From Clostridiales bacterium UBA7573 (GTDB taxonomy: Bacteria; Bacillota; Clostridia; Oscillospirales; CAG-272): DNA of 5,445 nt. Of this stretch, positions 2,742 through 5,445 are shown piece after piece. Both the position numbers and the translations under genes were made by a program. Positions within the stretch are counted from its first letter, which is position 1. Each line of letters opens with the position of its first letter. The notes below the pieces were generated by a model, which saw only the letters and a program-made list of their open reading frames with translations, was not told the DNA's origin and searched no databases. The stretch spans positions 17,844-23,288 of the forward strand of contig DLLB01000015.1 of the NCBI GenBank assembly GCA_002477905.1. Reading direction: 5' to 3'.

Positions 2742-5445
2742 ATGAAGAAACACAGTTTTGCACGATTGCTTGCGCTGTTTCTCGCGGTGCTGATGGGGCT
2801 GAGCGCGTTCGGCTTCACCACACTTGCGGCGGACAATGACGTAGGCGGCGACGGCGATTCTTCCGATTCGTCCGATACCGGATATACCGGCAGTAAGACC
2901 TATGAGGAAATTCAGGCGTTGCTGAACACCATTTCCTACGCAAGCTATCTCAAAGAACACACAGACGTTGCCAGCGCGACAACGACCACGAAGTTCAACG
3001 CTGCGGAACATTACGACGAGGAGAAATCCACGGCGGAAGTTTCGATTGTGACAGAGCTTGGCGGACGCACCGGTAAATTTCTGCGTACCGGAGAAGACGG
3101 GAAGGTCACATTGATTGTCGAAGTTCCCGCAACTGGGATGTACTCGATTCATCTGACGTATTATCCGGAAGGGAACAAGGCGACCTCGATTGAGCGGATG
3201 CTTTATATCGATGGAAAAATGCCGTTCTCCGAAGCACGCTACTTAACGATGACCAAGGCTTGGGTGGATCAGTATGCCGAGGAATTCGGAAAATTCCAGA
3301 CCGATGCAAACGGCAACGACATCCGTCCGACCAAAGGACAGGCACCGGAATGGCGTTCTTACACGCTGTGCGACTCCACGGGATACTATGTAGACGAATT
3401 TTCGTTCTATCTGACAGAGGGCACCCACGAGCTCACGTTTGAGTCCGTGCGGGAACCGCTGACGTTGGATGAGCTGACTTTGGCACCTGCCGTGAAATAT
3501 CCGTCCTATGCAGACTATCTTGCGGGACACAGAGCAAACGGTGCGTCGGAAGTGAAGAACGGGATTTTGAAGATCGACGCAGAGAAGCCGACCAAGACCT
3601 CTGAACAGATCATTTACCCGATTTATGACCGTACCTCCGCAATCACCGATCCGCAGGATCCTTCCATTATTAAATTAAATACCATCGGCAGCAGCAAGTG
3701 GCAGACGGTCGGACAGTGGATCCGTTATGACGGGATTACCGTGTCCCAAAGCGGGTTCTATCAGATCGCAATGCGCTACAAGCAGAGCTTGCTCAGCGGT
3801 ATGTACACCTCCCGCCGGATCCGGATCAACGGGGAAATCCCGTTTGAAGAAGCCAACTATCTGCAATTCAACTATGCGGATGACTGGCAGAGCGCGGCGC
3901 TGAATGACGGTAACGACACGTTCCTGTTCTATTTTGAAGCCGGCAAAACGTACAGCATCGAATTTGAAGTGGTGCTGGGGCAGATGAGCGAAGTTCTGCG
4001 TGAAGTCTCCGATATTCTGAACGAATTGAACAGCGACTACCTCAAGATCCTGATGATCACCGGTGCGTCGCCGGATACTTACCGTACTTACAACTTCTTC
4101 ACCATCATTCCGGATACCATTAAAAATCTGCGTACCCAGCGCGACCGTCTGAACGCGATTGCAGAGCGGTTGTATGAGATCACCGGAACGCGCGGTTCTC
4201 ATGTTGCAACGCTGAACAAGGTCGCAAACCTGGTAGAGCGTATGTCCTCCAAAGAGTCGGAGGTCGCGCCGAACCTGACCAACTTAAAGAGTTACCTTGG
4301 TACCCTCGGTACTTGGCTTTATACTTCCCAACAGCAATCCTTGGAAGTAGACTATTTTACGATCCAGGGCGTGGATGAAAAACTGCCGAAAGCGGAAGCC
4401 GGATTTTTCCGTGCCGCATGGTTTGAAATTCAACAGTTTGCAAAATCCTTTACCACCGACTACAACTCCATCGGATCCACAACGGATGAAGATCTCGGAA
4501 GCGATGCGACCACAGTGGAAATCTGGTTTACCGGCGGTCGTGACAGAGCACAGATTTTGCGTCAGTTGATTGATAATGAATTTACGCCGCAAACCAAAGA
4601 ATTGTTCGGTCACACCATCAACGTAGAGCTGAAACTGGTCGCGGGCGGTCTGCTTCAATCCGTGCTTGCAGGCATCGGACCGGACGTTTCCTTCTTAGGA
4701 AGCGCGGACACCATCAACTGGGCGATTCGTGACGCACTGATCCCGCTCGATCAGTTCTCCGATACCAACCCGGATTATAACTATGAAGATGTCGTCAAGT
4801 GGTTCAATGAAGCCGCAATGACGCCGTTGAAGCTCAATCTTGGCAATGGAGAGAAGCCGTTGACTTACGGTTTGCCGAGTACGCAGTCGTTCAGCATGAT
4901 GTTCTATCGGATGGACGTCTTTGCAGAGTTGGGGCTCAGTGTGCCGCGGACATGGGATGAATTCTATTCCATTCTGCCGATCTTGCAGACCAACAACATG
5001 ACCGTCGCATTCCCGACTTATGAAGGCGGCTTGCAGATGCTTCTGTATCAAATGGGCGGCACGATGTATCCGAGCAAGGATACAGACGGACGGCGGATCA
5101 ATTTGGATTCCAAAGAAGCGCTTACTGCGTTTGATACGTTGATGAGCATGTTTGAGGAATACCGTTTCCCGCTGACCTACGATTTTGCAACCCGTTTCCG
5201 TACCGGTGAAATGCCGATCGGTATCTGCTCTTACGAAACTTACAATAACTTGATTGTTTACGCGTCCGAGTTGCGCGGACTTTGGGAATTTGCACCGTTG
5301 CCCGGCTATGAAAAAGTGGACGCGGACGGCAATACCTATATTGATAATGTTTCCGTTGCTTCCACCTCCGCGATTGTGATGCCGAGAGGCGTGGAAGAAG
5401 CAACCAAACAGGACGCATGGAGACTGATGTGTTGGTTCGTATCCG
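2742..5445 (+). CDS. Exported sugar-binding protein with two CBM-like modules and a C-terminal ABC solute-binding domain (3' end cut off)
   Basis: The open frame runs 901 codons to the window edge without a stop. The ATG at 2742 follows AGGAGG (2727-2732) with a 9-nt gap. Residues 1-30 are a signal peptide: K2-K3, a hydrophobic core at about 9-26, and cleavage after A29 or A30. A G/D/S-rich linker (31-50) follows. There is no lipobox Cys. Residues 66-250 and 253-545 are two related beta-modules of CBM6/35 type, marked by Y-x-S-Y-x-x-Y-L-x-x-H, G-x-Y (132-134; 338-340), I-(D/N)-G-x-x-PF-x-EA-x-YL (156-168; 362-374) and a closing strand with Asp (D243; D537). The second is interrupted by helices (413-532). 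From about 590 an ABC extracellular solute-binding protein family 1 domain begins (VEIWFTGGRD, 592-601), with PDVSFL (647-652), GLPSTQSFSMMFY (710-722) and PRTWDEF (735-741). Likely binds an oligosaccharide outside the cell for an ABC importer. The exact sugar is unknown. About 100 residues are probably missing. Confidence 0.9.
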   Translation, partial: MKKHSFARLLALFLAVLMGLSAFGFTTLAADNDVGGDGDSSDSSDTGYTGSKTYEEIQALLNTISYASYLKEHTDVASATTTTKFNAAEHYDEEKSTAEVSIVTELGGRTGKFLRTGEDGKVTLIVEVPATGMYSIHLTYYPEGNKATSIERMLYIDGKMPFSEARYLTMTKAWVDQYAEEFGKFQTDANGNDIRPTKGQAPEWRSYTLCDSTGYYVDEFSFYLTEGTHELTFESVREPLTLDELTLAPAVKYPSYADYLAGHRANGASEVKNGILKIDAEKPTKTSEQIIYPIYDRTSAITDPQDPSIIKLNTIGSSKWQTVGQWIRYDGITVSQSGFYQIAMRYKQSLLSGMYTSRRIRINGEIPFEEANYLQFNYADDWQSAALNDGNDTFLFYFEAGKTYSIEFEVVLGQMSEVLREVSDILNELNSDYLKILMITGASPDTYRTYNFFTIIPDTIKNLRTQRDRLNAIAERLYEITGTRGSHVATLNKVANLVERMSSKESEVAPNLTNLKSYLGTLGTWLYTSQQQSLEVDYFTIQGVDEKLPKAEAGFFRAAWFEIQQFAKSFTTDYNSIGSTTDEDLGSDATTVEIWFTGGRDRAQILRQLIDNEFTPQTKELFGHTINVELKLVAGGLLQSVLAGIGPDVSFLGSADTINWAIRDALIPLDQFSDTNPDYNYEDVVKWFNEAAMTPLKLNLGNGEKPLTYGLPSTQSFSMMFYRMDVFAELGLSVPRTWDEFYSILPILQTNNMTVAFPTYEGGLQMLLYQMGGTMYPSKDTDGRRINLDSKEALTAFDTLMSMFEEYRFPLTYDFATRFRTGEMPIGICSYETYNNLIVYASELRGLWEFAPLPGYEKVDADGNTYIDNVSVASTSAIVMPRGVEEATKQDAWRLMCWFVS

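Noticed and set aside
2391..3152. 253-codon open frame on the minus strand
   Set aside because: It lies antisense to the signal peptide and first module of the solute-binding protein and to its promoter. It has no ribosome binding site and a composition rich in Arg, His, Cys and Ser without domain character.
3675..4202. 175-codon minus-strand open frame
   Set aside because: It is fully inside the strongly supported solute-binding-protein frame and is a by-product of that gene's codon use.
1..5445. CRISPR array, insertion sequence, tRNA or rRNA
   Set aside because: No regularly spaced repeats, terminal inverted repeats with transposase, or RNA gene signatures are visible.

Overview
The window looks like chromosomal DNA of a low-to-mid GC Gram-positive bacterium, most likely an anaerobic member of the Clostridia (Oscillospiraceae/Ruminococcaceae-like). 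Three things suggest this: AGGAGG-type ribosome binding sites, sigma-A promoters of the TTGACA-17-TGnTATAAT kind, and Bacillus/Clostridium-type LexA boxes (GAAC-N4-GTTC). The assignment is an inference from style and gene families, not from a marker gene.

Left part (1-1729): DNA-precursor genes. On the minus strand lie the first 11 codons of a gene cut by the window edge, with its own promoter and an overlapping LexA-like box (possibly lexA itself). Next is yfbR, a HD-domain 5'-deoxynucleotidase, also on the minus strand, with its own terminator. It is divergent from thyX (FAD-dependent thymidylate synthase, plus strand). The two promoters stand back to back, with -35 boxes only 6 bp apart inside a perfect inverted repeat. 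The two enzymes share dUMP and dTMP: ThyX methylates dUMP to dTMP, and YfbR dephosphorylates deoxynucleoside monophosphates.

Middle part (1677-2143): a small minus-strand gene convergent with thyX, overlapping its 3' end by 53 bp. It encodes a 118-residue protein with a sigma-70 region-4-like helix-turn-helix, resembling phage-type sigma-like activators. Its promoter is near consensus and is flanked by two excellent LexA-type boxes, one just upstream of the -35 and one in the early leader. Together with the box at the left edge, this suggests an SOS-linked locus around nucleotide metabolism. This is the most unusual signal in the window.

Gap (2144-2536): about 390 bp with no credible gene, only a minus-strand terminator-like hairpin and small inverted repeats.

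Right part (2537-5445): a strong sigma-A promoter, a leader of about 170 nt with an attenuator-like hairpin, then an open frame of at least 901 codons running off the window. It encodes an exported protein with a signal peptide but no lipobox, two tandem CBM6/35-like beta-modules (the second split by a helical insertion of about 120 residues), and a C-terminal family 1 ABC sugar-binding-protein domain. ABC permease genes would be expected beyond the window edge.
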